A DNA stretch of 64,000 nt from Colwellia sp. BRX10-3 (GCF_014077505.1 NZ_JACGWA010000001.1:372001-436000); one strand, 5' to 3'; shown: positions 40,783 through 51,101, counted from the first letter of the stretch. The notes: generated by a model from the letters alone, not told the origin. Program-made: numbers and translations.

Positions 40783-42327
40783 ATGAAAGTGATAAAAATA
40801 TATCTTAAGCGATTATCCAAGCTGCTAATTTTCTGCCTGTTTAGTATCATGGTGATAATCAGTATTGGTTTACTACTACCCTTAACAAATTTTTCAGCCG
40901 GTCAAACGTACCAAACATTAGTTATTAATAATGTTTCAATCATTGATGTAATCAATGGCACAACTATTCCAAACCAGAACATTCTCATTCAAGATAATTA
41001 CATTAAAAAAATATCCACAGTACCTCTGATCACAAACAAGAACGCAGTTGTTATCGATGGTTCAAATCAGTTTGTTATGCCTGGTCTTTGGGATATGCAC
41101 ACTCACTTTATGCACCATTCCCCTGAACTGCATTTTCCGCTGCTAATTGCCCACGGCGTGACCCATGTACGTGAAATGGGTTTTGGTTCTCCTGCTGAAG
41201 TAAGTCCTGATGAAAGCATTCTCATGTCCCTAAAAGATCGTGATCAATGGCGTAGTCAAATCAGTAATCAAAAGCTTATTGGTCCTTATATCAGCACTTC
41301 TGCAGTCTATCAAATCGAAGAATTCGGCGACATATGGGATAATGAAGACCAAATCCCCCCTTTTGAAACTATTCTTAAAGTTTTTACAAAACTGGAAAAA
41401 AGCGGTGTCGATTTTATTAAAATAACACTAGAAAACAATCCACCGAAAGAATTTTTTTATGACATTATGACTGCTGCAAACCAAGTAGGATTAAATGTAG
41501 TAGGACATAAGCCACGAAAGGTATCTGCCATTGAAGCATCAAACCTTGGTATGAAAAGTTTTGAGCATGCCCGATTTATTATCTATGAAAGCTCTTCATT
41601 AAGAGATACTTACCTCAATGGTTCATTTAAGGGCAAAGGCACTCAAGATGAAATATATAGTGAAATGATTAACAGCTATCAACCTCGCTTGGCAGAAAAT
41701 ACCTTTAAAGCATTTAAAGGTAATGATACTTGGTATTGCCCAACCCATATTACAAGACGCTGGGAAGCGCGCTATGATGATGAAGCTTATATCAATGATG
41801 AACGTCTAAAATATGTGCCTTATTTACTGCGTACTTTATGGAATATCGATGCATTTATGCTGGGTAGAAAGGAGTCGAGCAAAGTATCTAACGACTTCTA
41901 CAAACTTGGTTTAACTATAACTAAGCAAGCCCATGAAGTAGGCATAGGCTTGTTAGCAGGTAGCGACTCACCAGATCCTTATTCATTTCATGGCAGTGCA
42001 CTTTGGGATGAACTATTAGAATTTGATAAAGCAAAAATAGCCTCCAAAGACATTTTGAAGATAGCGACGATTGATTCCGCACAATTTTCAAACCAGCAAA
42101 CGCAATTTGGTAGTGTTGAAGAAAATAAAATAGCCGATCTATTGTTACTAACTAAGAACCCTCTCGATAGCATTAAAAATATCGAATCTCTTGAAACCGT
42201 TATTGTACATCAGCAAATATTTGCTCAAAAAGATTTTACTATCATGAAAAACTATGTTGCTGAGATAGCAACAAGCTGGGCATTTACCAGTGCGCAAGTT
42301 TGGCTGACAATAAAGTCATTTTTTTAG
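40783..42327 (+). CDS. Membrane-anchored amidohydrolase
   Basis: 514 residues from ATG 40783; a GTG 21 bases upstream is also in frame, but AAAGG sits before this ATG. An N-terminal hydrophobic segment (about 12-35, LLIFCLFSIMVIISIGLLLPL) anchors it or is a signal peptide. The rest is an imidazolonepropionase-type metal amidohydrolase: GLWDMHTHFMHHSP (metal HxH), VVGHKP, FEHAR, and a late acidic metal ligand in GLLAGSDSPDP, then the small composite beta domain (KIADLLLLTKNPL). The substrate cannot be inferred; such exported enzymes often act on peptides or cyclic amides. It lies before a serine hydrolase pseudogene, possibly once a partner. Confidence 0.82.
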   Translation: MKVIKIYLKRLSKLLIFCLFSIMVIISIGLLLPLTNFSAGQTYQTLVINNVSIIDVINGTTIPNQNILIQDNYIKKISTVPLITNKNAVVIDGSNQFVMPGLWDMHTHFMHHSPELHFPLLIAHGVTHVREMGFGSPAEVSPDESILMSLKDRDQWRSQISNQKLIGPYISTSAVYQIEEFGDIWDNEDQIPPFETILKVFTKLEKSGVDFIKITLENNPPKEFFYDIMTAANQVGLNVVGHKPRKVSAIEASNLGMKSFEHARFIIYESSSLRDTYLNGSFKGKGTQDEIYSEMINSYQPRLAENTFKAFKGNDTWYCPTHITRRWEARYDDEAYINDERLKYVPYLLRTLWNIDAFMLGRKESSKVSNDFYKLGLTITKQAHEVGIGLLAGSDSPDPYSFHGSALWDELLEFDKAKIASKDILKIATIDSAQFSNQQTQFGSVEENKIADLLLLTKNPLDSIKNIESLETVIVHQQIFAQKDFTIMKNYVAEIATSWAFTSAQVWLTIKSFF

Positions 42328-42367
42328 CATTTAATCATATTACCTCCGTTTTACCTTCATCTTGTAA

Positions 42368-42856
42368 AGTATCCTTAATGATGAAGTTAAAGGAACTATT
42401 TATGCAAATAGTCGCTTGTTCAGTAAATTAGACATGAATGACACTAGCTTTTATGTTGAACCCGAGCGTGCTAGTCGCCTAGCTGCTATGTACAGTAATA
42501 ATTGGTTTGGTAGCACAGCCAGAAAATGGCCTTACTAAAATACAAGCGGCTGAATCAGAGAGAAGTGTTTTAGTCTTAACCGCTGCAGACTATTCTAAAT
42601 TTGTAAACTTGCTGATGACGCCAGGATCTTATCCTGATATTGTGAGTAAAGAACATGCAGCCCTAATGGCCACAAGTCAATGGCCACAAGTCAATTGCCA
42701 AAGGAAATTCCTAGCATAACAGAGCATTACTACAGCAACTCAGGTTACCGCTTCGGCATAAGTAATACTTAAGTAAATAGAGTTTTTATTGGACAGGTAA
42801 AGCCGGCAATAAAATATTGGAAAAGGAACTAATACCTATGGTTTATAACTGGTTAG
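42368..42856 (+). pseudogene. Serine hydrolase (beta-lactamase family) pseudogene, multiple lesions
   Basis: Fragments in three frames read as one class C beta-lactamase-type hydrolase. Frame one (42368 on) gives FSKLDMNDTSFYVEPERASRL then stops at about 42536. A shifted frame from 42504 gives LVAQPENGLTKIQAAESERS and LTAADYSKFVNLLMTPGS. A third frame after a 14-base tandem duplication (42665-42692) gives LPKEIPSITEHYY, and a last piece near 42793 gives FYWTGKAGN, which resembles the C-terminal KTG-like box of the family. The N-terminal half with the SxxK serine is missing. It therefore has a 5' deletion, an internal frameshift or deletion, the duplication and 3' decay. The call rests on the run of family-like motifs in order. 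Confidence 0.75.
42665..42692 (+). repeat. 14-base tandem duplication causing frameshift
   Basis: aatggccacaagtc occurs twice in direct succession (42665-42678 and 42679-42692). Removing one copy restores the frame from LMATSQ into LPKEIPSITEHYY of the hydrolase pseudogene. Confidence 0.85.
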
Positions 42857-42862
42857 AGCTGC

Positions 42863-43615
42863 GTGAAAATACTACTCGTTGAAGATGATATCGACATAGC
42901 TGCCAGCATTGCCGATTACCTCGAATATCAAGCAATGAGCGTAGATTTTGCTTACAGTGTTGAGCAAGCAAAAAATTTATTGTCAAATACGACCTTTGAT
43001 TTGATCATAATGGATGTCAATTTGCCAGATGGCAATGGCATCTCGTTATGTCGTGAACTTAAGCAAGAACATAAAATTAAACAACCAATTTTGTTTCTTA
43101 CCGCCAGAGGTGTATTAGCAGATAAACTTAAAGCTTTTGAATCAGGCGCAGTTGACTACATGGTAAAACCCTTTTCGATGCAAGAATTATTGGCTCGAAT
43201 AAAGGCGCTTAATGCCCATATTAATAGTCAGGAACAATTTGAGATTTCACTTGGACCGCTATCTGTTTGTATTCAAAGTGGCGCAGTTAACTATAAGTTA
43301 CCTCATGGTTCTCAACATGAGATACAACAGATCCAATTGCATAGCATAGGTTTAAAACTGCTGATTGCCTTGATGCGTAGTCACCCAAAACCGTTAAGTA
43401 CTGATCGTCTTTGCGCCATTATCTGGCAAGATGAAATACCTAAAAGTAATCCGCTAAAATCACACATCTCACAGATTAATTCGCAATTTGTACGTTATTC
43501 AGAGCAAAAAATTATTACCTCGATACGTGGCATAGGTTACCAATTGTCAGTTCCCGATATAGAACAAGCAATTGTAGATCAAGTCAGTGAAAACAAAGCA
43601 GGTTCTAATGACTAA
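42863..43615 (+). CDS. OmpR-family response regulator
   Basis: 250 residues from GTG 42863. The receiver domain (about 1-118) begins MKILLVEDDIDIA with the acidic pair, phospho-Asp51 in IIMDVNLP, Thr in LFLTARG and Lys in YMVKPFS. A winged-helix DNA-binding domain follows (about 128-235; LKSHISQINSQFVRY, IRGIGYQL). It overlaps the kinase gene by eight bases. Its targets are unknown; the upstream amidohydrolase/pseudogene pair is the nearest candidate. Confidence 0.92.
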   Translation: MKILLVEDDIDIAASIADYLEYQAMSVDFAYSVEQAKNLLSNTTFDLIIMDVNLPDGNGISLCRELKQEHKIKQPILFLTARGVLADKLKAFESGAVDYMVKPFSMQELLARIKALNAHINSQEQFEISLGPLSVCIQSGAVNYKLPHGSQHEIQQIQLHSIGLKLLIALMRSHPKPLSTDRLCAIIWQDEIPKSNPLKSHISQINSQFVRYSEQKIITSIRGIGYQLSVPDIEQAIVDQVSENKAGSND

Positions 43616-44834
43616 GAAAAGCTTGGCCTCTGTACTTAAATTTCAATGGTGGCTACATACTTCTTTAACGAGTTTATTCTTCATCGCCGTCACTTTTTTC
43701 TTCCTATTTTCTATGGAAGATTACTTTCTTGAAAAACAGCTCATTGATATTAGTAATATTGTTGCTGTTAACAAATCGATTAAAGGCATACCTAGCCATA
43801 TTCAAATCTATTCAGCTACTGAAGCACCAAAAGCTTGGCTTGATCAACTAACGCATTTGGCGCAAAACGATGCAATAGAACTAAACAACCCGCAAGGGAA
43901 TACGATACATATACTGCGCTCAAAGTTTAGTAACAGCAAAGAAGTGTTCATATTGGCTTTAGATACCAGTAAAACAAATTCTATTGCGTCGATATCTAAT
44001 AAGCTGCTTATTATGATTTTACCTTGGATTATCATATTTTTAGCAATAGCATCATTTTTAGCAAAAAAATTCATACGCGAACTACAAGAGCATTTCAAAC
44101 AACTATTAACCACCATCAAGCAAAGTGAATCTCCCATAGCATTAGCGCAATTTTCTGAGGCTCAATCTATCGATGAGCTAGCACAATTTGGCCAGTTATT
44201 TTCTCAAGTGTGGCAGCAAAAAATTGATATACTCAGCCGTGAAAAACAAGGTTTAGAATATCTTAGCCATGAGTTGCGCACTCCCATTCAATCATCACTG
44301 GCAACTTTAGAATTATTAGCACTTAAAACCCAAGATAAAAAAGCCATTGAACGATTAACTCGCTCACTCAACCGAATGACACGTTTGAGTAACACTATTT
44401 TATATTTGATGGAGTCAGAACAATTACTACCGACTTATCAAGTTGATGTGGTTCAGATATGCCAGCAACTTGTTGACGAATTAACACCATTGGCAGAGAT
44501 AAAGAAACAAACAATTGCTATTAATACGATGGTATTAAAAACGCCGGTAAATATTGTTGCGATAAAGGAAGTTATTGAAACGTTATTATCTATCTTATTA
44601 ACGAATGCGCTCCAGCATAGTAACAACAGTCCAATTACTATTACTATAAACCAAGATAAAGTCAGCATTAAAAACGAATTAAAACAAAGTATATCGTCGA
44701 AACCTGTGCTCGATCAGCAAGGGTTTGGCATTGGGTTGACTATCGCTCAACGGCTCGCTAATAAATTTAACTTGCAGTTAGATATCGTCTATAACGAACA
44801 AAATATAGCCATCGCGACCATTTCAAATAGATAG
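43608..44834 (+). CDS. Sensor histidine kinase
   Basis: 408 residues from ATG 43608, which overlaps the regulator's stop; an in-frame GTG at 43587 is less likely. Two membrane segments (about 15-37 and 125-145) flank a short periplasmic domain of about 90 residues. Dimerisation box with His221 in LSHELRTPIQS, then an ATPase domain with a recognisable but weak N box (TNALQHSNNSP) and G2-type FGIGLTIAQRLA. It pairs with the preceding regulator. The signal is unknown. Confidence 0.9.
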   Translation: MTKKSLASVLKFQWWLHTSLTSLFFIAVTFFFLFSMEDYFLEKQLIDISNIVAVNKSIKGIPSHIQIYSATEAPKAWLDQLTHLAQNDAIELNNPQGNTIHILRSKFSNSKEVFILALDTSKTNSIASISNKLLIMILPWIIIFLAIASFLAKKFIRELQEHFKQLLTTIKQSESPIALAQFSEAQSIDELAQFGQLFSQVWQQKIDILSREKQGLEYLSHELRTPIQSSLATLELLALKTQDKKAIERLTRSLNRMTRLSNTILYLMESEQLLPTYQVDVVQICQQLVDELTPLAEIKKQTIAINTMVLKTPVNIVAIKEVIETLLSILLTNALQHSNNSPITITINQDKVSIKNELKQSISSKPVLDQQGFGIGLTIAQRLANKFNLQLDIVYNEQNIAIATISNR

Positions 44835-45073
44835 TTAAAATAACTGCAAGATACTAATTTACTTAAGTTAATTTCACTCAATGCTATTATTACCACTAAC
44901 AAAAACTAACGGTTGATTACTCATTAATAAACAATCAAATGTTTAATTTTATCTTGTCTACACCCGACACTTTAAAATCAAGTTTTAATAGATACATAAA
45001 ATTATACAGCTGAGTCTTTATTCGTCACTTTAATTAAGCAGTCATTATTCAAGTTTTTATGCCGAATTTAATG

Positions 45074-46747
45074 TTAGAAATCTGCAGCGACTTCAAACTC
45101 TAACTTACTATGATTAATCGGATGCGATAACGACAAATATTCTGCATGTAAATGTAATCGTTCAGCTTTCACGCCATAATGATCATCGCCAACAATCGGC
45201 ATATTTAAGCCCAACTTATGCGCACAGTGCACTCTAAGTTGGTGAGTTCGGCCGGTTTTAGGAAACAAATGTAGTCGCGTAGTGTTATTTTTTCGCTCCA
45301 ACACTCGCCACGTGGTTAGCGCGTGTTTGCCGTGTTGATAACAAACCAATTGTCGCGGTTTATCATCAAAATCTAACGTCAGTGGTAAATCAATGCTACC
45401 AACGTCTTCGACTACGTTTCCTGCAACCAAGGCGACGTAACGTTTCTCTATAGTGCGTTCAATAAACTGTTTTTGCAGCGCTTTATGGGCTCTTTTATTG
45501 AGAGCAATAATTAAGAGTCCTGAAGTCGACATATCTAAACGATGGACAATAAGCGGCCCAGAGGCTTGAGGAAATTGCGTTTTAATACGCATATAAACCG
45601 AATCTTCTATATTTTTACCTGGCACAGATAAAAACTCGGCAGGCTTATTTACTACCAACATATCTGAGTCTTGATAAACTATGGTTAAGTCTTTACCAAG
45701 TGCGGGATTGATCAACAGCGGATTATCATCAACCTGCAAACCTTTAAGCATATGAGATAAAATTGGCTGGCATTTACTGTAGCATGAAGGGTAGTAGTTT
45801 TTATGCTGTCGAACGGCCGATTTTGGCGCAGCGCCCCACCAAAACTCAGCCATAGCAATAGGGATTAAGTTATGTTGATAAGCGTACTGCAATAATTTCG
45901 GTGCAGCACAATCACCTGCGCCAGCCGGTGGCATATGTTCAGGTAGTTCGGCAAAAATAGCATTTAAATCTTTCGTTTCGCCAATGGCATTGAGAAAATC
46001 ATATTGAGCAAAAAGTTTTTTCTGTAAATGTTTTGAACGTGATTTACGTAATTTCTTTAACTTGTCAATTTCACTGGTGAGTTGGCTTAAGGCTTGTTGC
46101 AATAATTCGACTTTGTTTTGCCCATTTTGTTTGAGCGCTTGCAATTGCTTTTTCTCTTGAATGCTTTGCCCTGCCAACCTGGTTTTTAACTGCTCAAATT
46201 CATGTTCATTAAGTTGCCCAACAGCTTCACAGCGTTGCTGTTTTCTTTGCAGACGACTCGCCACGATTAAACGTTGTTGCGCTGATAATGCTTGTTGGAA
46301 AGTTGCTGTTGCTTCACTAAGTTCTTTATTGATAGCACTTAGCTGCTGACTACTTTCTAACTGCTTAATATCCGCGTTTATATTGTTAATAATGCGATTT
46401 TCAGCTAAGAATGCTGAGTCTTGTAATTGCATATTAGAAACTGCTGGTACAAAATTAATCTCAGTTGATTCGCTTTCAAGTTGTCCCGAAAATGCACTTA
46501 GAAACCCGAGCTGTTGCAGGCTATTTTGCACCACTAATACGCCAAACATTTTACCCGCACTGACATCATCCGCATCGGTGTTGTCCAACCATGGCGCTAG
46601 CATTTCAAGCTGTTGCTGTAACTGCTCAACTGCCGCTATCGCTAAAGGTTGTGGTTGATAATAAAAGGGGAAAGTAAACTTTTCTGGCAGCGTTAAAAGG
46701 TCAATGGACTGAGAAAACAACGTAAAACAGGGAGTAAGGTTTGTCAT
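45074..46747 (-). CDS. RluA-family RNA pseudouridine synthase with long N-terminal region
   Basis: 557 residues. The C-terminal part (about 340-550) is an RluA-type pseudouridine synthase: catalytic Asp in HRLDMSTSGLLIIA, KRYVALVAG, and KTGRTHQLRVH. The N-terminal 300 residues are Gln/Lys/Leu-rich and probably coiled coil (about 130-260), followed by PEHMPPAGAGDCAAPKLLQYA. Similar long forms occur in Vibrio and Shewanella. The target uridine, in rRNA or tRNA, is not predictable. No ribosome binding site is evident before ATG 46747. Confidence 0.88.
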   Translation of the reverse strand: MTNLTPCFTLFSQSIDLLTLPEKFTFPFYYQPQPLAIAAVEQLQQQLEMLAPWLDNTDADDVSAGKMFGVLVVQNSLQQLGFLSAFSGQLESESTEINFVPAVSNMQLQDSAFLAENRIINNINADIKQLESSQQLSAINKELSEATATFQQALSAQQRLIVASRLQRKQQRCEAVGQLNEHEFEQLKTRLAGQSIQEKKQLQALKQNGQNKVELLQQALSQLTSEIDKLKKLRKSRSKHLQKKLFAQYDFLNAIGETKDLNAIFAELPEHMPPAGAGDCAAPKLLQYAYQHNLIPIAMAEFWWGAAPKSAVRQHKNYYPSCYSKCQPILSHMLKGLQVDDNPLLINPALGKDLTIVYQDSDMLVVNKPAEFLSVPGKNIEDSVYMRIKTQFPQASGPLIVHRLDMSTSGLLIIALNKRAHKALQKQFIERTIEKRYVALVAGNVVEDVGSIDLPLTLDFDDKPRQLVCYQHGKHALTTWRVLERKNNTTRLHLFPKTGRTHQLRVHCAHKLGLNMPIVGDDHYGVKAERLHLHAEYLSLSHPINHSKLEFEVAADF

Positions 46748-46924
46748 GGCGATATAATCATGAAATGTTCAATAAGGCAATAAATCGAGATGATAACATA
46801 TTCAGTGTTCTGTCACTCAATAACCTCTGCAAAGCGAAACAAGATTAAAATAATGATAAAATCATTTAATGAGCCAAATTTTAAAAGGCTCACACATGCT
46901 AATTTATTAAGTTAATAGGTAAGA

Positions 46925-48052
46925 CTAAAAACCCATATTAAACATGGCTAAAACCATTTCGCCATCTTGATGCAAATGATGATAAATAAAATCAAACGCC
47001 ATATCGTTACCAAAATAATAACTAACAAAAATGTCTATTTCATCTTCACCTTTATCAAAGGCAACGTTTAATAAACCTATGGTTAGATTTTCAAAGCCAC
47101 TATAGTCAACACCAACAGCAAAAGCATTTTGATCTAATACGCCTTCAATGGTGTGGTCTGCAGCACTGGTAAAAAATGGTCCACCACCAAAGCCATTAAT
47201 AATGGTGCCCGAAACATAATTATACGAAGAGCTAAAGGTGAAGTTATTTAACGTATAACTGGCCAAAACGCCATAAACGTCACCGTCTGGGCCGGTATGG
47301 TTATCGCTATTATCTGATTGCTTTCCAAATTGCGCGCCAAATGAGAAATCATCAAATTCAACCATAGCCTCAAGGTAGAAAAGGTCGGCTAAATCATTCG
47401 CTTTATAATACCAAGTTTGTAAGGCTACATTATCAAAGCCTTGATACACAATGCCAAATACGTTGACACCAGCACTGTCGTTAAGGTCAGTAAATTTTTC
47501 TGGTTTGTCGCTATCAACCCCAGACCATTTCGTTAAATGTGCCGCATAAACTGTAGTATCAGCAATATCAGTGTTAGTAACTAAAACACCTGAAAAGGTA
47601 TTTGGCACCATGCGAATATCATCCATATCAGCATGAGGAGAGTCAAAACCAAAACGCCCTACTTTAACTTCTGTCGCAGCGATATTTGCCTGCAAATAGG
47701 CTTGTCCTAAAATGGTATAGCTATCACCGTTAGAGGCAAAAAAATCACTATTATCATCGTGAAATAGTTTTTGTGTTGCATATAAACTGCCTGCTGCACT
47801 GATACCATGCCAACTTCCACTGCTATAATTTAGCGCTGCACCCACGGCTGAACCTTGAGCACTAGCCTCATTTTCGTCATTAATTGAAATATAACCCAGG
47901 CGAACACGTCCAGAAAAACCAGTATTTGAAACGTCAGAAATAACGACAGCACTTTGTATTTCAGTACTTTCAGATGCATAAACATAAGTAGAAAAAGAAC
48001 TGGTGATGGCAATACAAGCAATAACTGCTAATGGCTTTTTAAAAGTATTCAT
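46925..48052 (-). CDS. Outer membrane porin, Opr-like
   Basis: 375 residues with a signal peptide (ending VYASES). Long beta-strand-rich barrel (GRVRLGYISINDENE, LGQAYLQANIAATEVKVGRFGFDSP, NVFGIVYQGF, SFGAQFG) with a C-terminal FNMGF, an outer membrane end. The VGRFxxDSPHADMDDIRMVPNTF segment resembles OprD-like or Campylobacter-type porins. It should be a diffusion channel; its solute preference is unknown. A short hairpin follows its stop. Confidence 0.75.
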   Translation of the reverse strand: MNTFKKPLAVIACIAITSSFSTYVYASESTEIQSAVVISDVSNTGFSGRVRLGYISINDENEASAQGSAVGAALNYSSGSWHGISAAGSLYATQKLFHDDNSDFFASNGDSYTILGQAYLQANIAATEVKVGRFGFDSPHADMDDIRMVPNTFSGVLVTNTDIADTTVYAAHLTKWSGVDSDKPEKFTDLNDSAGVNVFGIVYQGFDNVALQTWYYKANDLADLFYLEAMVEFDDFSFGAQFGKQSDNSDNHTGPDGDVYGVLASYTLNNFTFSSSYNYVSGTIINGFGGGPFFTSAADHTIEGVLDQNAFAVGVDYSGFENLTIGLLNVAFDKGEDEIDIFVSYYFGNDMAFDFIYHHLHQDGEMVLAMFNMGF

Positions 48053-48347
48053 GTCTGAGGTTAAGAATCGGGTAAAAGTGCGGCAAATATAGAGATTAAA
48101 TTAACCAGAATCAATATTTAATAAAAAATAACATCATAATTAAGCTTATTAATGACAATTAATCGCTGCCGTCTGAATCGCTGGATATAAAAAATAAGTA
48201 TAACTATTATTCAGCACAGATAATTTATCTATCACCTAAATTGAAAGCTCTTTATTTACGCTTTTATTGAACTATTCAGGAGGTTTACTCTAACGTCTAA
48301 ACTACAGTAAGCGCTTTAATTGATTAACCAATTTTCATTCACTTAAG

Positions 48348-48632
48348 TTATTTAATTAAGCTTACACCTGCGACTTCTAGAACAGTTTTAGCCTCGGCTC
48401 GCTCAATAATTTTTACTATAGTCGTTTGAATAGTCTCGTCTTTTCGCACATCACCGGCACTAGAGAATTTTTCTTCCTGAGCATCAGCACCTGCTTCTAA
48501 AACAAAACTAACCACCACTTGTGATGCGCAATTTTCAGATTCACCAAAATATGCCAAGGTAATTTGAGGGTAGCCTTGAAAACCAGCCTTAACTTTTTTT
48601 GCTATTCGTTTTGTTGATTTATCTAAATTCAT
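48348..48632 (-). CDS. Small conserved-looking protein, 94 residues, unknown
   Basis: Start ATG 48632 (MNLDKSTKRIAKKVKAGF) is preferred over 48662 because GGATAG lies upstream and the basic helix starts there. The sequence has a Lys-rich N-terminus, then alternating strand/helix content (QITLAYFG, CASQVVVSFVLEAG, TIQTTIVKIIERAEAK, VLEVAGVSLI). It has no membrane segment or signal peptide. I do not recognise it. Codon use is like its neighbours and the frame is clean, so it is probably real. Confidence 0.6.
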   Translation of the reverse strand: MNLDKSTKRIAKKVKAGFQGYPQITLAYFGESENCASQVVVSFVLEAGADAQEEKFSSAGDVRKDETIQTTIVKIIERAEAKTVLEVAGVSLIK

Positions 48633-48662
48633 AATATCTATCCAGAAGAAGTATATGCCCAA

Positions 48663-49268
48663 TTAATGGACTGATTATGTTGACTAAAATATGCTGCGAA
48701 AACAACATTAGCTAGCAATTAACCGGCTAGCTAATGCTGGTTGCTAGTTTGCATTACTTTTTAGCCATTGACTAATGATGTTTGTAATATAGTTAATTGA
48801 TGTTTATCGCCGACTAGTTTTGGCCACAAATTTAAATTCACGCCAATAGTTTTGTATCTGCCTTATTTCAGTGCATTTTTAAGTTACTATTTCAAACAGG
48901 TTTACCCGCGAAAAACGACAGTAAGGAAAGTTAAATACAACTACGTAGGCCGACTGAATAGTTAAATAAGTGATTGCTAAAATGGCTAAGCTGTTAATAC
49001 ATGTTAACTACTAGCCTGACTCAGTATGAGCATTCATTAAGACTTAGAAACACTTAAAACTGAGTAGATACTACTTGGCCATTTTATAAACATAGTTTTA
49101 TTATGCTATTAAATTGCACCCTCCCAATAAAAGTGTTACACATTGTAAAAGATTAAAAAAATGTAAAAGATTCAAAATATTATTATTTTTAAAGTTATTA
49201 CATGCTCGATTTTTTCGCAATAAACCAAAAGACTATGCATTATAGATATGGGTTAAAGTTTATATTAT
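48663..49268. other. 605-base intergenic region with a 10-bp stem hairpin
   Basis: No gene. A perfect inverted repeat, cattagctag (48706-48715) and ctagctaatg (48727-48736), lies near the left end. The right part is AT-rich and holds the direct repeat tgtaaaagatt near 49142 and 49160. It should contain promoters for the unknown small gene and for the diguanylate cyclase. Confidence 0.5.
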
Positions 49269-50384
49269 ATGGATACAGCAGTTCCGAGTAATAACAAGCA
49301 GACTGATAATAGAGAGAAGTTCTCCCATTTTTTGATGTCGCAATGCTTAAACGTTAGGCGTGGGGCTTTAACAGCCGGATTACTCTTATACCTAGCATTT
49401 GCCATTATGGATGTAGTTAAATTCCCCAGTGAAATATACATATTAACACTAACATCTAGGCTAGTTTTAGTGATACTGCCCTTATTGTATTTAAATTGCA
49501 TATATTGGTTCAACCCCCCGATAACGATACGTTCAAACATATTATTAATGTTGTTTATCTACTTGGCTGTGGGCTTAAATCACACCTTTATCTATTATCT
49601 TTCTGACATAAATGGTTTTTCATTTTCTCAGCTTGGTTTAATACTCATTATAATGTTTGGCTGCTTACTTATGGTTCTGCCGATCAAACCTGCAGCCATA
49701 GCCACTGTGATTATTCTCTGCGTATTTGCAGCGGTAAATATTCACTTAAGCCACCCATTAACCGACTTAATATTCACGCTGGTAATTTTGATTTTTGTTG
49801 CAACTATTTGTCTTCTGGTTAATATAATCGGCCAAAAAACGCTCTATAAAAATTATTTATTAATCAATCGCCTTTACAACGAATCAATAACAGACGGATT
49901 AACAAAACTCAACAACAGAAGATCATTTCAAGAGCAAATAGAAAAATTAAACTCGATTGCCGTGCGTGACGAAGTTACCCTGGGTTTAATTTTTGTTGAT
50001 GCAGATTATTTTAAAATAATCAACGACTCTTGCGGTCATAGCATAGGTGATGAGGTTTTAAAAAAGCTAGCTCGCGTAATAGATGAAAAATGTCGTCGTA
50101 CTGAAGATATTGGCTTTCGCATAGGTGGCGATGAATTTGCAGTGATTCTCTATGGGGTAAATAGAGCAAAACTTGAAGAAACATGTTTAGAAATAGTCAA
50201 AGATGTGGCAAATTTAAACTTGAAGAATAATGGCAGAATCCTTAAAACGTCAGTCTCTGTCGGAGCAGCGTTAAAGCCTAAAAGTACTAGAATATCCAGT
50301 GATAAACTGGTTAAATTAGCTGACGAATATTTATATGAAGCAAAAGAAAATGGCAGAAACCAACACTGTTTAAAAACTATTTAA
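49269..50384 (+). CDS. Membrane diguanylate cyclase (GGDEF)
   Basis: 371 residues. About six hydrophobic segments fill residues 33-200 as an integral membrane sensor. The catalytic domain (about 210-371) starts DGLTKLNNRRSFQEQ and has intact GGDEF at 286-290, plus an inhibitory I-site RxxD at 277-280 exactly five residues before it. It should make cyclic di-GMP and be product-inhibited. Monocistronic; the signal is unknown. Confidence 0.93.
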   Translation: MDTAVPSNNKQTDNREKFSHFLMSQCLNVRRGALTAGLLLYLAFAIMDVVKFPSEIYILTLTSRLVLVILPLLYLNCIYWFNPPITIRSNILLMLFIYLAVGLNHTFIYYLSDINGFSFSQLGLILIIMFGCLLMVLPIKPAAIATVIILCVFAAVNIHLSHPLTDLIFTLVILIFVATICLLVNIIGQKTLYKNYLLINRLYNESITDGLTKLNNRRSFQEQIEKLNSIAVRDEVTLGLIFVDADYFKIINDSCGHSIGDEVLKKLARVIDEKCRRTEDIGFRIGGDEFAVILYGVNRAKLEETCLEIVKDVANLNLKNNGRILKTSVSVGAALKPKSTRISSDKLVKLADEYLYEAKENGRNQHCLKTI

Positions 50385-50622
50385 CAACTGTTCCATAGTC
50401 GTTACTGATACCTAGTATTGAGTATTTGATGCTTAAAATGCATGTAATTTAATACAGTTTATCTAAACAAAAGCAGCGGTTAGCGTTTTAATGTTTTATG
50501 ACTTAATGAATAACTTTTAGGTAGCTAGATAACCTATCATTGTAACTTAGGAATTTACTTACCTACACAATGTAAAATCGCATCAAGCTATACTAGCATC
50601 GTTAAACCTCAGTTTTTCTATA

Positions 50623-50874
50623 TCAGCGCTGTTTATACTGCGTTGGGCAGTAGCCTCTTGAAATGTCAGGGCTTCTAAGTTTGAGATGTTTTGTCGAGCG
50701 ACCAGACACTCTTTTACGCCAGAGCTTAAAGCTATTTGGCTTTAAATGACTGCGCATAAATTTAATAACTTCGGTCTCTTTCATATTAAATTGTTGCTCT
50801 ATAGCTTCAAATGGAGTTCTGTCTTCCCAGGCCATTTCTATAATTCTTGATTCTTCACTGACGAACAATGACAT
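50623..50874 (-). CDS. TIGR03643-family protein
   Basis: 83 residues from ATG 50874, with AGGG upstream. The core SRIIEMAWEDRTPFEAIE, EVIKFMRSHLKPNSFKLW and RVSGRSTKHLKLR matches the TIGR03643 family of small helical proteins usually found beside Fe-S photolyase/cryptochrome genes. It is 227 bases downstream of such a gene on the same strand. Function is unknown; longer in-frame starts add a hydrophobic piece that the family lacks. Confidence 0.85.
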   Translation of the reverse strand: MSLFVSEESRIIEMAWEDRTPFEAIEQQFNMKETEVIKFMRSHLKPNSFKLWRKRVSGRSTKHLKLRSPDISRGYCPTQYKQR

Positions 50875-51101
50875 AAAAAACCCTAAGCATAATAATGTTG
50901 GCAAATACTGAGTAAAGCTATACGAATACGCGACAATAAAAGACCAATTTACAGTCATATATTTTGCTAACTTTACGCTGAATAAAACCTAAATCAGAAC
51001 GACTTCATTTATAATTTTCACTAACTTATCTAAGCTTATTTAACTTAAAGAACGACAACGGCAGAAAATAGTTTAATTACCGTGCAAGCTTTCTAGGCAA
51101 T

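Noticed and set aside
40614-40808. 64-codon open frame before the amidohydrolase
   Set aside because: No ribosome binding site or family resemblance, and it overlaps the real start in another frame.
42507-42719. 70-codon open frame as a separate small gene
   Set aside because: It reads as an internal piece of the decayed serine hydrolase, not a gene of its own.
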